From the NCBI RefSeq assembly GCF_030272615.1, contig NC_081410.1:222077415-222141414 (forward strand): DNA of 64,000 bases. The letters run 5' to 3'. The translations under genes and the position numbers were made by a program. Source of the DNA: Cryptomeria japonica. Taxonomy: Eukaryota; Streptophyta; Pinopsida; Cupressales; Cupressaceae. This document shows positions 34,601 through 45,600 of this stretch, piece after piece; positions within the stretch are counted from its first letter, which is position 1; each line of letters opens with the position of its first letter. The notes under the pieces are model-generated. The model searched no databases. It saw only the letters and a program-made list of their open reading frames with translations, and was not told where the DNA came from.

Positions 34601-35112
34601 TATTTGGAGAAATAATAAAGAAGTGCATGGAATATATTGATACCCTCTTACCGGCACTGAACAAAACAATTATGAAGTTCAAGGAACTATACAGAGACAC
34701 CTGTAAGACTAATCTTTTGACAGTGGATATCGATAAGGAAATCAACAAAGTGCAAAAGGAAATTAATGAAATAGCTGAAAATATCATTGGTTCATCTAAA
34801 CCAATATCAATTATTGAACAAGAAATTACTAGATTTGAAGAGAAACTTGAGAAGTTAGAGAAGGAAAAGGAAAGAATAAAGAGAAAAGCAAAAGAGCTTA
34901 AATGCAGACTCATTCCAAAATTGGATAGCCTCATCTCTCTATGGAAAGAGATCTCTGAGGCACTTATTCCAGGACAAAAGGCACCAGAAGAGAAAATGCA
35001 TCATCTCACTGGCACTATTTAGAGAATAGAAGCAACATTGAAGGATAACAATAGGTTTACACAAAGTTTGAACTTGGTCTTAGCAGACTTATTCCATATT
35101 GTAACCAACTAG
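31671..35112 (+). pseudogene. Element D ORF2, conserved protein of unknown function
   Basis: The ORF begins MASSSTPKF at 31671, like MASASHTSS in E. It changes frame near 32020 and near 34550, and has about ten in-frame stops. It would be about 1,140 residues. Residues 60-390 match E and G: VHGEFFWLDSIHKIT, then VRAMTGLP, GYKT, DICELL, FHFGNL, YFQALKEKM and MGYEAD. A basic Pro-rich stretch follows (33030-33160, KKTRTTRQKQQ, nuclear-signal-like), then a second folded part, a low-complexity acidic and Thr-rich segment (33600-34320), and a C-terminal coiled coil (34540-35030). I do not recognise the family. The WL, IT and TGLP pattern loosely recalls plant mobile-domain proteins, but this is unverified. 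Confidence 0.8.
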
Positions 35113-35320
35113 TTACAAGGTTCTAGCTGAAAACTGCACTCATTTGACAGATTTTTGACAACCTTTGTCATTGATGTCAAAGGGGGGGTAGTATAACTAA
35201 GAAAAATGACTTGCAGAATAGATCATCTGCTCAGGGGGAGCACACACTTTTGGTAAGATTTTTGGAATTCATTTTTGGGACAGATTTTTGGATTTTCTCA
35301 TGAGTGTTGCCATCAATGCC
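35113..35320 (+). other. Element D 3' untranslated region with repeated purine tracts
   Basis: No gene is present. Purine tracts occur near 35171 (TCAAAGGGGGGGTAG) and 35232 (CAGGGGGAGC) before the true PPT at 35321. E shows the same three-tract series. Confidence 0.7.
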
Positions 35321-35332
35321 AAAGGGGGAGAT
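35321..35332 (+). promoter_or_regulatory. Polypurine tract of element D
   Basis: AAAGGGGGAGAT follows GTTGCCATCAATGCC and abuts the 3' LTR. It is identical to the copia-2 tract and context. Confidence 0.9.
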
Positions 35333-36458
35333 TGTTGGCATTGCACACTCTAATAGTAGTTAAAGGTGTTGGCAGTGGGCCAACGTCCCTCGCGGGGATT
35401 CACGACATGGTTTAACAACCTCCCATGGATTCTATAAGTCTAGTGGTTGTAACGGGAATTGATAGGTCGATCTTTTGGTGCAATGGCAACACTAGCTTGT
35501 AACAAGTGATATCAGAGCTTGGTCACATGTTCGAATCACACAGGCCACAATGAGTGAATCTAGGAGGGGGATTGTTGGCAGTGGGCTGGCATCCCTCATG
35601 GGGATTTGCGACATGGTTTAACAACCTCCTATGGATTCTATAAGTCTAGTGGTTGTATCGGGCATTGATAGGTTGATCTTTTGGTGCAATGACAACCCTG
35701 TAACAAAAGGTGATTGAAGGTGTTGTCATTGATGGCAACCTTACAATCTTATGGCACCAATGGACTCTACACCAGAAAATAGTACACCAGCAGCGACAAT
35801 AATGTTTACTAGCACCCTAGCTAACAAGATTTTGATTATTGTATTTTGTATTTAATTGTAATATCTTTTTGTAAGCTAACATGGCATGTTGTAATAAGAC
35901 TCATATATAAGTATGAGATCTTGTAGATCACTTTGGGAGATATACATGATAAAGGATAGATATGATAGATATTTAGAGTGAATATTAAGACAAATTTTGT
36001 AGAAGGGTTTATGGTTATTATATGAGCTTAAACCAATACTGAACCTAGCATAGCAAATGCTTTTGTAGTAGTACATTATATTGGATTCTCATAATCCATT
36101 TTGTAAGTTAGTGAGACTTCCCATTTTGTATTTGAGTAGTGAGCTCTAGGTAGTTGGCCTTTCTGCATGTGCAGACACCTTATTGTAAGTAATATCCATT
36201 CATTGGCCAGTGAGTGAATATTGTGGGTCACAAATCCCACCGAGGTTTTTCCCTCATTGGGTTTCCTCATCAAAAATCTTGTGTTATGGTGTGCTTTCTA
36301 TGTTGTCTTTATTGTTCATATTTACTGCATTAATTCTTGTTTACCAATACATTGTTTTGGAATGCAAAATACTTAATAAGGTCAGAAAATCTCTTAACCG
36401 GTTACATACTGATTCACCCCCCCTCTCAGTATCTTTGGGACTATCATCAATCCTAATA
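35333..36458 (+). repeat. 3' LTR of element D, carrying a TRIM
   Basis: The LTR starts TGTTGGCATTGCAC and ends CCTAATA, where the 5' copy has CATAACA. It is 1,126 bp because a 339-bp TRIM plus a 5-bp duplication lies at 35362-35710; without them it is about 782 bp. TATATAAG is at 35904-35911. The U5 hairpin is near 36240-36268 and the C-rich block near 36414. Confidence 0.92.
35367..35705 (+). mobile_element. Complete TRIM element, 339 bp, with AAAGG duplication
   Basis: Two terminal repeats, 35367-35504 (138 bp) and 35573-35705 (133 bp), begin TGTTGGCAGTGGGC and end TGTAACA. Between them is a 68-bp interior with a PBS-like TGATATCAGAGC (35508-35519) right after the first repeat and a GGAGGGGGAT purine tract (35563-35572) right before the second. 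AAAGG is duplicated at 35362-35366 and 35706-35710. The empty site can be read in the 5' LTR of D, which lacks the insertion. This has all the parts of a terminal-repeat retrotransposon in miniature. It codes for nothing and needs enzymes from another element. Confidence 0.93.
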
Positions 36459-36671
36459 GTTAGAACCTACAGAAAGATAGAGAAGGTGTTGTAGTGCAGT
36501 GGAAGTCTCATTGAAGATCCAGCAAGGCAAGATTCATGTAGGGCTTGATCAGTAGGGAGAAAACCAGAAGAGATCAAAGTGAACATAACCGAGAAGCTGA
36601 GAATCGGTAGTGATCATAGAGCAAAGTATTGGCTGAGAAGAGGTAGTGGCTAAATTGGGGAGGCTAGGGTT

Positions 36672-38675
36672 GTGTGGTTGAATTCATTTAGTCTTTCAAT
36701 ATTGTTGTTTCCATTATCCGCTTTTCACCATACAAATTTTGCAAATAATAATGACAATGGAAATGCATCCGTGAATTCTGCAGAAGTTGAGGAAACTATC
36801 ATGGATCCCCATTTTAATAGATCGGTTCAAGAAATCATGAAAAGGGATAGACAATATTTCCTACAAGTCATGGCACAAAGTGGAACAAGAATACCTCATG
36901 GATTTGATATGTCACAGATTTTGGAGGATGATACAAACCAAATAAATCTAGTTAATACAAGACAAAGGAATCCCAATAGTGGTGGTAAGAAAGTGCATCT
37001 CGTTCTTGAGTCACCTTCATCCTTGTTTCAAAAACCCGAGGTCCTAAATACACATGGTCAAGCTTATGATACTCAGGAAAGAACATCTCATGAAAAATTA
37101 TGTTTGCGTAGACCCTTATGGAAATCTTATGTGGATAAATATACTCAATTGCATACCAGTACTAAGGACCCAACTCAAAAGAAATTGGATATTCATAGGC
37201 ATGCTCAAAATTTGGACACAAGAAAACCCAACGTTAAATTTGGGGGCAATACACAAGAGCAAACTCATGACATGCCTTATGACCCTATATCAAGTGGTCC
37301 CTACACACATTATCATTATAGACCTCCTCCATATGAGCATGTTTACAATAAATACTTCATATATGCAGTATCCTCCTCCACCACCTAGTGGCTCAGGCAT
37401 GGGATATGGTCCAAGAAGTCGGTATCTACCCAAAAATAATTTGGAACAATAGATAAAGGACACAAAAGAAGATGGAGGACATCAATACACCAAAACCATC
37501 TTACACAATGAGAAATATATATGTCCCTATCCATTTGATAAAAGCATTCCAATGCCTCCATTTCCTACACACTTCATAACACCAAAGTATGATAAGTACA
37601 GAGGCAAAGGAGACCCTAAAGTATATATAAGATAGTTTTTCAGAGCTTGCATTGAGGTAGCAGCAGAACAAACATACTTGATGAGATTGTTCCCACAAAG
37701 CTTAGGTGAACAAGCTATGGAATGGTTCTCCCAAATTCCACCTGGAATTATGTCATGGGGTGATCTAGTAGAGGCATTTATCCAACATTTCTCATATAAC
37801 ACAGAGACAGATATATCATTCACCACTTTGTGCATTACCAAACAGAAAGATGGGGAGTCATTTTCATCATTCTTACAAAGATGGGGGAATTTAGCCAGCA
37901 GATGCTCTTGCAAAATTCCACAAAAACAAATGGTAGAGATGTTTACATAGAATGTTGATAGAGAAATTGATTATGACTTGAGGAAATCTTGTTTGTCCAC
38001 TTTCAAGGATGTGATTGAGAAAGGCTTAGCGACAAAGAAGGTCTTGATTGAGAAAGGAATCATCAAGATATTCAAAGAAAATAAACAGGATTTTAAAGAA
38101 AAGGACAAGCCACAATTTTAGAAGAAGAACAAGAACACAGTAAATGATGGTGTTGTTGATGCTAACATAGTGAGACCATAAATCATTCTTTGAGGATCAA
38201 GTTCTTCTACAAACAACCAAGTAAATACTCAAGCAACTTCAAAACCATGAAGGAAATACACCCCATTGGGAGAACCACGTGCCTAAGCTTTTAGGAAGCT
38301 AGTGGCAAACAAGATAATAACAATTCCAGACAATCCTCAATATGAGCCAAAAGGAAAACCAAATTGGTAGAATGACGATGAGTATTGCGAATATCACAAG
38401 AGCAAGGGACATAAAATAGGAAATTGCCATCGCTTGAAGAACATTACATAGGATCTTATTGATAGAGGTGACATTGAGATCGAGGGACATACATCTAATC
38501 AAGAACATAAGATGTTTAAGGAACCATTCCCTAAACATGACAAGGGAAAATCCAAAGCTATAGATGAGCAAGCTAACTTTACCAAAGTGTCCTATGATAA
38601 TGATTCAACCATTAATCACATTTTGATGGAAAACTATTTTTCTACTATTATCATAAAGGACAAAACACTTGAAAG
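36672..38675 (+). pseudogene. gypsy-B Gag remnant
   Basis: The Gag is recognisable from MDPHFNRSVQEIMKRD (36800), through CPYPFDKSIPMPPFP and YDKYRGKGDP (37520-37615), to YLMRLFPQSLGEQAMEWFS and the knuckle CEYHKSKGHKIGNC near 38387. A frame change lies near 37380, and several stops follow. It ends abruptly at 38675 within IIIKDKTLES, where the LTR of G begins. The matching point in gypsy-C is about 57400, before the protease. No LTR, PBS or leader is visible upstream, unlike gypsy-A and gypsy-C, so the 5' end was probably lost by deletion at the junction with J near 36670. Confidence 0.87.
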
Positions 38676-38769
38676 TGTTGGAATTATGGTGCATTTTGTA
38701 TGACTAGTGAATGATATGGTTGTCATTATTGGGAACATCATCTTCCAAGTCTTTATAGTCTATCGATAG

Positions 38770-38960
38770 TAAGTAGACCAGTATAAAGTGGTTAACCGGA
38801 TAAGTAATGTGTAGACAAGCTAAGCAATGAGTAGATCGGCACAGAAAAGTTCAACCAAAAAATAATAAGTAGACCAGAACATAGGAGTAGACTAGCACAG
38901 AAGAGGTCAACCGACTAAGTAGTGAACAGATCGGTATACAAGGGGTAATCGGCTAGGTAG
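38770..38960. repeat. Degenerate ~40-60 bp repeats in the G U3
   Basis: A motif GTAGACCAGTATA-AAGTGGTTAACCGG-TAAGTA recurs with changes from 38772, 38831, 38867, 38887 and 38925. Each has a GTAGACC/GATCGGCACAGA part and most have a CAACCGACTAAG part. The array is eroded and its exact period is uncertain. Confidence 0.6.
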
Positions 38961-39265
38961 ATTTTGATCGGTACACCGGTAGTGTCTATAATTGACAGAC
39001 TTGGTAATGTTCAGTAAACATCCAATTAAACCAATAGTCTTCTCTAGTCAACTGACAGACTTATCAACATGAATGACTGTCTTAATAGAGATTCTTGGAA
39101 TGATTTCTAGAGAGTGATTTATGGCGTGATAACAGAATTTTGAGTCTGATATTTTCAAGGAAAAGTTGGCGACAGATCCAAGGGTAATAAATTCACATAA
39201 TTAATTTTGATGAAGTTGTTGTTCATGTGTAAAGTGAAATATGATAGTGAACATGGGGGAGTAGA

Positions 39266-39380
39266 ACGAAGTGTAGAGCCAAGTGACAGAGGATTGACAA
39301 AGTGTAGAGTCGAGTGGCAGAGGACTAGCAGAGTGCAAAGCCAAGGATCAGTAAATCAACAAAGTGCAGAGCCGAAGGTA
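39266..39380. repeat. 31-bp tandem repeat in the G LTR
   Basis: Units start at 39266, 39297, 39328 and 39359, a perfect 31-bp period with 3.6 copies. The unit core is ACAAAGTGTAGAGCCGAGTG followed by CAGAGGACT. Confidence 0.88.
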
Positions 39381-39775
39381 TATTCAGGAAACCGGTGTTG
39401 TGTAGAGAAGACACAACTAATGCAGATATAGTATGATTTTCAGTGTGATCTGATAAAGCTATTAGTAGCCACTCCAGTAGATCATCCTTCTGTTGCTTTC
39501 TAACAATTGCAACTAAAATCCCTTAACTGAGTGGACTTTAATAGGTCCCACTGTAAAAAAATCCCTTAACCAGGTGTCATCTTAATTGATGATCCTAAGA
39601 CCCTTCACAAGGCTACCTTTAACAGGGTAAAGGCACTGACAAGCCTAAATCAAAATCCCTTAATCGAGTGGCATCTAATAGTGTCTTTGTAATCTCCTAA
39701 CAGGGATGGCTCCTCACTAGGTGTACTCCAGAAGAGTAAAAAAATTTTGAGTTCCTAATCACGCCGTGGTTTTCT

Positions 39776-40890
39776 TGTTGGCATTTTTGATGTTTATGAT
39801 GTGATTGTCATTGATGGACACACACTTGCATTGAGATCTCCTTTATATGTATGAGCTTAAGCTCAACCGGAATATGTTGCAATCGATATATTGTATTATA
39901 GTCATTAGACTATTGGTGTTTTATAGAATGTGTTTACCAGTCTGAAGCGGCATGTCAACCCAAGCGGTTCGTGGATCCCAAGCGATACGAGGGATTAAAG
40001 CGGCATAGCACATTTTTGCCACTCTTCATTTTTGTCAAACTGACAACCGGTATTTTGCATGAACCGATAATACTCTATGTTGAGTTACCATCCACCGATT
40101 GTTTGACGGTGCTGACACTTTAACGGTGCTTTTTGTGTCATGTTACCAAGTATGTCCAGGTTCATTGAACCTAGGGAATTGGATTGTAATCCTATTGGAC
40201 CGACATGCAATCGGATTACTTTATAAGGACATCATGTCTAGGGTTTTAGGTTGTTGCTGTTGGTGAAGTTGATATTGTTGCTAGGGTTTAAGGTGGTTGA
40301 GGAGTCAGACAGAGTATGAATGTGGAGAAGACTGAAGTAATGCTGGAATGCATTAGGAACGAGCTATCAAGGATCTAATCAAGCAATCTGTGCTATTTGC
40401 TAGATCACTCACTTGTTGATTACTCACATCTTCAACAAGTCTATAGCTCTTAACTGGGTAGGCCCAAAAGCCTTTTGTAAATCCTCTAACAAGGTGGTTC
40501 ACATCTGTGGATCTAAAATCCTCTAGCAAGGTAGTCTTTAATCAGACTTATCTCCTAACAGAGATTGAGATTCCTAATAGGATCTGTTCTGGTAAAGAAC
40601 ATTGTAAGACCTTAACCAGTCTGACCTTAACCAGTTTGGTTCCTATTCCGCAGATAGTTACTTGTGAGTTCCATCTCACCATGGTTTTTCCCATTTGGGT
40701 TTCCACGTCAAAATCTCATGTTATGGTGTTTGTACTTTTGTGGGTGAATGCATTATTTGCTATTTGGTTTGCATGTGTGCTAACCAGTTTGTCTACTAAA
40801 CTATTTTAATGGTTTATTGTTAGTCTTGCAAAGTGTTTAAGTGCAAAGATTTTTGGCATACTAATTCACCCCCCCTCTTAGTATTCATCA
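39776..40890 (+). repeat. 5' LTR of element E
   Basis: The LTR runs from TGTTGGCATTTTTGATG to GTATTCATCA. TATAAGG lies at 40222-40228. The hairpin-unit array spans 40445-40640 (CCTCTAACAAGG, CCTCTAGCAAGG and others). The U5 hairpin CATGGTTTTTCCC then TTTGGGTTTCCACG lies near 40679-40708, and ATTCACCCCCCC at 40864. The U3 contains AACCGGTAT and ACCGACATG strings as in other LTRs here. Confidence 0.93.
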
Positions 40891-40891
40891 A

Positions 40892-40905
40892 TTGGTATCA
40901 AAGCC
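40892..40905 (+). promoter_or_regulatory. Primer-binding site of element E
   Basis: TTGGTATCAAAGCC lies one base after the LTR end. It differs from the initiator tRNA-Met PBS of copia-3 (TTGGTATCAGAGCC) at one position. Confidence 0.88.
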
Positions 40906-40940
40906 TACCTTTCTATAAGTCTAACCACTTGGAAAGAGAT

Positions 40941-42219
40941 ATAGGGGAATACACATTGAGGGAACTTACTCGTCGGCTCACTCAGTTTGAGCAAGCCTAT
41001 GATGATCTTATGGTAAAATACAAGGCATCTCAAGAAAAAAGGAGAGAACATGCTAGAAAAGCTGATGGAGCTATCTGAAAATAGTTCCTCTAATGAAGCG
41101 AACATGGAAGCCATGATTTAAGAAGTAGAAAAGCTGAATGAATCCAATTCCAACCTGAGAAAAGAATTGGAAGGATTGACTATTCAAATGTGCCAAGAGC
41201 TTGAGAACCAAAGGAAAGCTGAAGATCTGGTCAAAGACAAGGATCATGAAATCTCCAAGCTGAAGCAAGAGATCAGTGCCCTAACTGCTCAACTCCATGC
41301 AAGAAAAGTGGAAAAGGAAGACATGCAAGGAGAACTGAATATTGCCATCTCTGAGAATGAAAACCTGATGGAAACAAATGCTGCTATTTCCAAAGAACTC
41401 TTTAAGTCAAAGGAAATACTTGCTAAGTTCAACAAGAGTACTGTCAAGCTAGAGCAAAAGCTTGAATCTGCCAAACTGGTTAAGAATACTGATGGACTTG
41501 GTTATTCAGGTCATGAGGATGGTGAGACCTCTGGTAAAAATGTTGGAACATCAAAGAATCAACCAACATCAAAGGATAAAGGTAAGCAAAAGTTTAAACC
41601 TATTTGCTTTAACTGTCTTAAAGAAGGACATACTGCCAATGTGTGTAGGAGTAAGGCTTACAATAATTTTCCCTATTTTCTAAATGATAAGCCTAGATCC
41701 TTTAAATTCAATGGTAACTATTATGCATGCAACAAGTTTGGGCATAGAGCATCTGAATGCAGATCTGTTATGAATAACACTAGAAGATATCCTCAGAGGA
41801 CCCAAGGAGTTGGTCCTGAACCTTTTGTGAACTAGAATCACAACCGGTTTAATGCCTTCAATCATTAGCCAAGAAGTGGTGGCTATCAAGCAGCAACCAG
41901 ATGGAGAGAAAATTGTTGGATTTGTCATGGTCATGGTCACACTGTTGTAACATGTAGAAGGAAGATTGGAAAAATGAACAATGGACCTTGGAGAGCACCT
42001 CGATTGGTCTACTATCACTGCAAAAAACTGGGTCACATTGCTAGATTTTGTAGATCAAGAAAGAGTATATCAGATGATATACCAGTCACCCCAGAAGGAA
42101 AGATTGATGTTGACACTATTCAAGTGGATATGAACAAGACCTAGAAGAAGAAACTAGCGGTGTTACAAGAGGAACCAGTTTCTACTCCTAGTGTGGAAAT
42201 CACAGAACCGGCAAACTAA
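40941..42219 (+). pseudogene. Element E Gag-like ORF1 (coiled coil, four zinc knuckles)
   Basis: Alignment to the G start (ATGGAAGAATAC) puts the initiation codon at 40941, where it is now ATA. A frame change lies near 41070. Residues up to about 41470 form a coiled coil. GLGYSG follows near 41498, then four knuckles: CFNCLKEGHTANVC intact, YYACNKFGHRASEC with the first Cys replaced by Tyr, CWICHGHGHTVVTC intact, and YYHCKKLGHIARFC with the first Cys replaced by Tyr. The stop is TAA at 42217-42219. There is no capsid domain. The product would be an RNA-binding Gag fragment that presumably relies on Gag from another element. Confidence 0.85.
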
Positions 42220-42657
42220 GCTTCAAAAAAGCTTAGGGGGAGAAAACAGTGAAATGTTTCAAACCCCTGGTTTACACCAGTAAAAGACCTTAACTGATAT
42301 GTGATACCTATCATTTGACAGAAGACCAGAAATGGTAAAAAGGAAAATTAGGGTTTTAGCCCTAATGGTGGAGCATTAATTGCGGTAGGTGAGGAATTTA
42401 TTTAAAAGGATTTTTCAAATCATTTCTCACTATCATTTTTCGAGCGAAGAAGGTTTTCAAGTGCAAAGCGATTTGTGCTGTGATTCTAAGAAATTTAAGG
42501 AACCTTGAAGGAGATTCAAATTCAAATTGCAAACGGTCAAGTGAAGAACGCAAAGCGGTGATTCTGCGACCGACGGAGTGTGAGGTGGAGAAGAATTTGA
42601 AAGCCCTAAATTCATGATTTTTGAAAGGTATTTTTTTTTGAGTTTTCAGTTTCTATC
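42220..42657 (+). other. Spacer between E ORF1 and ORF2
   Basis: The spacer starts with a CTTAGGGGGAGAAAAC purine tract, then AT-rich sequence with TATTTAAAA (42399-42407). TTTTTCGAGCGAAG follows near 42437, and a run of T residues precedes the ORF2 ATG. D has a similar layout. It may hold a promoter or leader for ORF2. No gene is seen. Confidence 0.45.
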
Positions 42658-45600
42658 ATGGCTTCTGCATCCCATACTAGCTCTAGTATATCTATAGATT
42701 CAACAAGCTTTATTCAATGCAAGTCTAGATATAATGCCCTATCACAAGTTCTAGCTGGTGTGATAGTTGAAGAGGGAATCTCAGATTACATAGATTGTAA
42801 AATCGAAGACCTAGGGTCTCTAGCAATTCACTTGCAGCTAGGTTTATTTTGTGGACAAGATAAAAAGATCAAACCAGAGTATAGTATTTTGGAGAAGAAA
42901 AAGCTTCAAAATGTTGTTTATTTTCTGGAGGATTCCACAAATGATCACATTAGGATCATTCTAAGCAGAGTTCATGGTGACAAAATGTACCTGGAAAGAA
43001 CACATGATATAACACCACAAGCAATTCATGTTGTCATCGATTTCTGCAATATAGGGGAAGTGCTAGCCCTAAGGACGGTAAGCAAAACTGAAATGTCCAA
43101 GCTCACCGGTTCAGTGAGCAACTCACGAGGTATGACTGTCAATTATATCAAGGATGATCTGGTGAAATATGCATGTATGGTGATTGGATACCGGACGTTC
43201 TCAGCCAACAGAATTAACTTTGTATCTGCTGCAGCGGTAAATGCCACTTACCGGATGATCAAGGAGGATGCATCATTTGACCTATGCACCAGTATGCAAA
43301 GGCAACTCCTATTGAATCTTAAATCGATCAAATAGGATAATGCATTGAGGTTCAAGTTTGGACAACTATTGGTTGGGTTCTTTTACTTCCAAGGCTACTT
43401 TCTAGGAGTAGGTGATGTCCAGTGGTCTGCTGACCAACCGATAACCAAGCAAATCAAGGAAAGCATTCAAGTAGTTGGAACCAGTTACCTTGAAGTTCTG
43501 AACAAGTACTTTGATGAGTTTAGACGCAAAATGGGTCAGAGGGTGAGAATATCAGGTGATATTGTCAAGAAATATGAAGATGATATATGTTTCACCATTA
43601 AAGTGGATCAATGCATAATGGAGATTGTTGAGTCCAGACAGGAGGAAGTGGAGCCTATGGGCTATGAGGTAATGAATAATATGTTGGAAGGATATGCCTC
43701 TACCCTTATTGCCTCACCACTTGATTCAAAGGCAAAAAGAACTGGCACCTACCTAGAAAGGATAACACCGATTGAGGAACCCTCAGCAAAGAAAGGAAAA
43801 TAACCTTTAGTGAAGAAGGCAAAAGCAGTGCCTTCAGCATCAACACTAGCTACTACAACCAGTCCTACAGTGACCAAGCGGTCACCGGCTAAAAAGAAAC
43901 CTAAAGCAGCACCTGCTAAAGTGTTCAAGAGAAAGAGGAAGACAAGGAATACCTCTCCAGACTTAGAAGAAACTATGTCTGAGGAAAAACCAAAGAAGAC
44001 ATGTCAAGCAAAGAAAAAGACAAAGAATGAACCGGCATCATCAGCACTAGTAAATATTGACATCTCCTCCTACAAACCTTTGACACATTGTCAAAGAACT
44101 ATCAAAAACATTAGGAGAAAAGTGTTGAATGATTTGATTGATTATTTTGATGACTTTAATGATGATGAAAAGGAAGCGGTTGAAAAAGAAATAATTCAGT
44201 ATTTATGTGTTAATGACCGGTCGCCTTCAGAAATTAGATCTTAGACATCAAATTCTTTGTATAAGTCCTTAGCCAATAAATGGCACATTTCCATAGAGTA
44301 GGAACAGGAAATGAGAGAAAAAGTTTTTGTTGAACACTTTCCCAATGTATCAAACTCAAAACTATTTGAAGTAATGAATAAATACAAAGGCCTCTTCTTC
44401 ATGAGAAGAAGACTCCTGTTACTTGAAGGGAAGGGTAAGGAAGTGCTCAAGAATACACACACCCTTTCTCTAGAAGCCTTGAAGATGCATAGAGTGGCTG
44501 AAGCCAACAAGAAGGCTGAGCAAGAACTAACAATAACTAAACTAGATGAAGTGTTTGATGATGAAGGAAATCCAGTTGCTGAACTGATCGACACTATTGA
44601 TGTCGATGCTCTAGATGGAGAAGATATTGCTCAGGGTACACCATCAGAAGCTACAAGATAGGAGAAGCGGGTAGAATAGGAAATAAAGAAAAAGGAAACT
44701 AAGGATAAAAAGGAGGAAGCAAAGGATGAAGCGGAGAAGAAGAAGGATGAAGAGGAAAACAAGAAGAAGGATGAAGAGGAGAAGAAGAAGAAGGATGAAG
44801 AGGAGCAGCAGAAGAAGGATAAAGAGGAGAAGAAGAAGAAGGATGAAGAGGAGTAGAAGAAGAAGGATGAAGAGGAGAAGAAGAAAAAGGAAGAGGACAA
44901 GAACAAGAAGGAAGAAGATGAGGAGAAACGGAAACAGGAAGAAAAGAGAAAAGAAGAGAAGAAAAGAAAAGAAGAGGAAGAAGAGAAAAAGAAACAAGAA
45001 GATGCAAAGAAGAAGAAAGAAGAAGAAGATAAGGAAGAGGAGAAGCAGAAGGAAATAGAGAAAAGGAAGAAGGAAGAGGAAGAGAAGGAAGAGGAAAAGA
45101 GAAGAGAAGTAGCAAAGAAGAAAACAGAGGAGGACAAGGTAGGAGAAGTGGCAAAGAGCATGCAGATGGAGACACCTAAGGCAACCGGTAGTCAAGCCAA
45201 ACTGGATGACCTTACCAGTCCCATTGACCTCCAGTCTGCAAGTGAAATGGAGCTACTGTAGAGCATCAAGGTTGCTCAAGAATGCCTTGAGGTGTTAAGG
45301 AGGAAGAAGGAGGAAGATGTGATCCAAGCTGTGGTGGACACTCTTACCGGTATGTTACCCAGTACAAACCTCCCCAGTACCGACTCATCATTGGCACAAC
45401 TAATGCTCCTATGCACAGTAGTAGATGATCAAGTGCAAATCTTAGAAGAGGTAGCAGAGGCAAATGCTAAGAAAGAGCATCAAAAGGATCTAAATATTGC
45501 TCTAGTGAAGAAGTTAAATGAGCTCCGGACTGAACTCCAAAAAGCACAAAAGGATATAAGGGACGCTCTGGATGAGGGGAATCTTCTACTCAGCAAGATT

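Larger units (their letters stand above)
29383..36458 (+). mobile_element. Non-autonomous LTR element D (Gag + ORF2, no pol)
   Basis: The element is 7,076 bp, flanked by the duplication GTTAG (29378-29382 and 36459-36463). It has a 5' LTR, degraded PBS, Gag with zinc knuckles, a long second ORF, PPT and 3' LTR. No protease, integrase, RT or RNase H is present. Its 3' LTR contains a TRIM insertion. It shares architecture with E and G and PPT with the copias, so it is probably mobilised by a copia-type element. TR-GAG elements are a published category with LTRs and Gag only. The extra ORF distinguishes this family. Confidence 0.9.
21006..36670 (+). mobile_element. Plus-strand element J (Gag tail, long interior, PPT, long LTR)
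   Basis: J is inferred from a degraded zinc-knuckle Gag at 21273-21960, a polypurine tract at 27483-27494 and an LTR start at 27495. Its 5' LTR and PBS are not seen. No pol is present in the 5.5 kb between Gag and PPT, so J is non-autonomous or heavily rearranged. Element D interrupts its LTR at 29383-36458. Because 29378-29382 is duplicated at 36459-36463, the sequence at 36464-36670 is the continuation of J. The right limit, where gypsy-B begins, is approximate. Confidence 0.55.
27495..36670 (+). repeat. Long LTR of element J, split by element D
   Basis: Sequence from the mutated start TATTGGAATTG continues with the CATTGATGTCAAC context typical of U3 in these LTRs to 29382. It is then interrupted by D and resumes at 36464. 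At least 2 kb of U3-like sequence is present, but no TATA, U5 hairpin or C-rich block is reached before gypsy-B near 36670. The LTR is therefore long and truncated on the right. Small open frames inside are not supported. Confidence 0.5.

Noticed and set aside
44631-45195. Long minus-strand Ser/Phe/Leu-rich frames and overlapping Lys/Arg-rich plus frame
   Set aside because: They are mirror images of the purine-only Lys-Glu repeat in E ORF2 and have no independent support.
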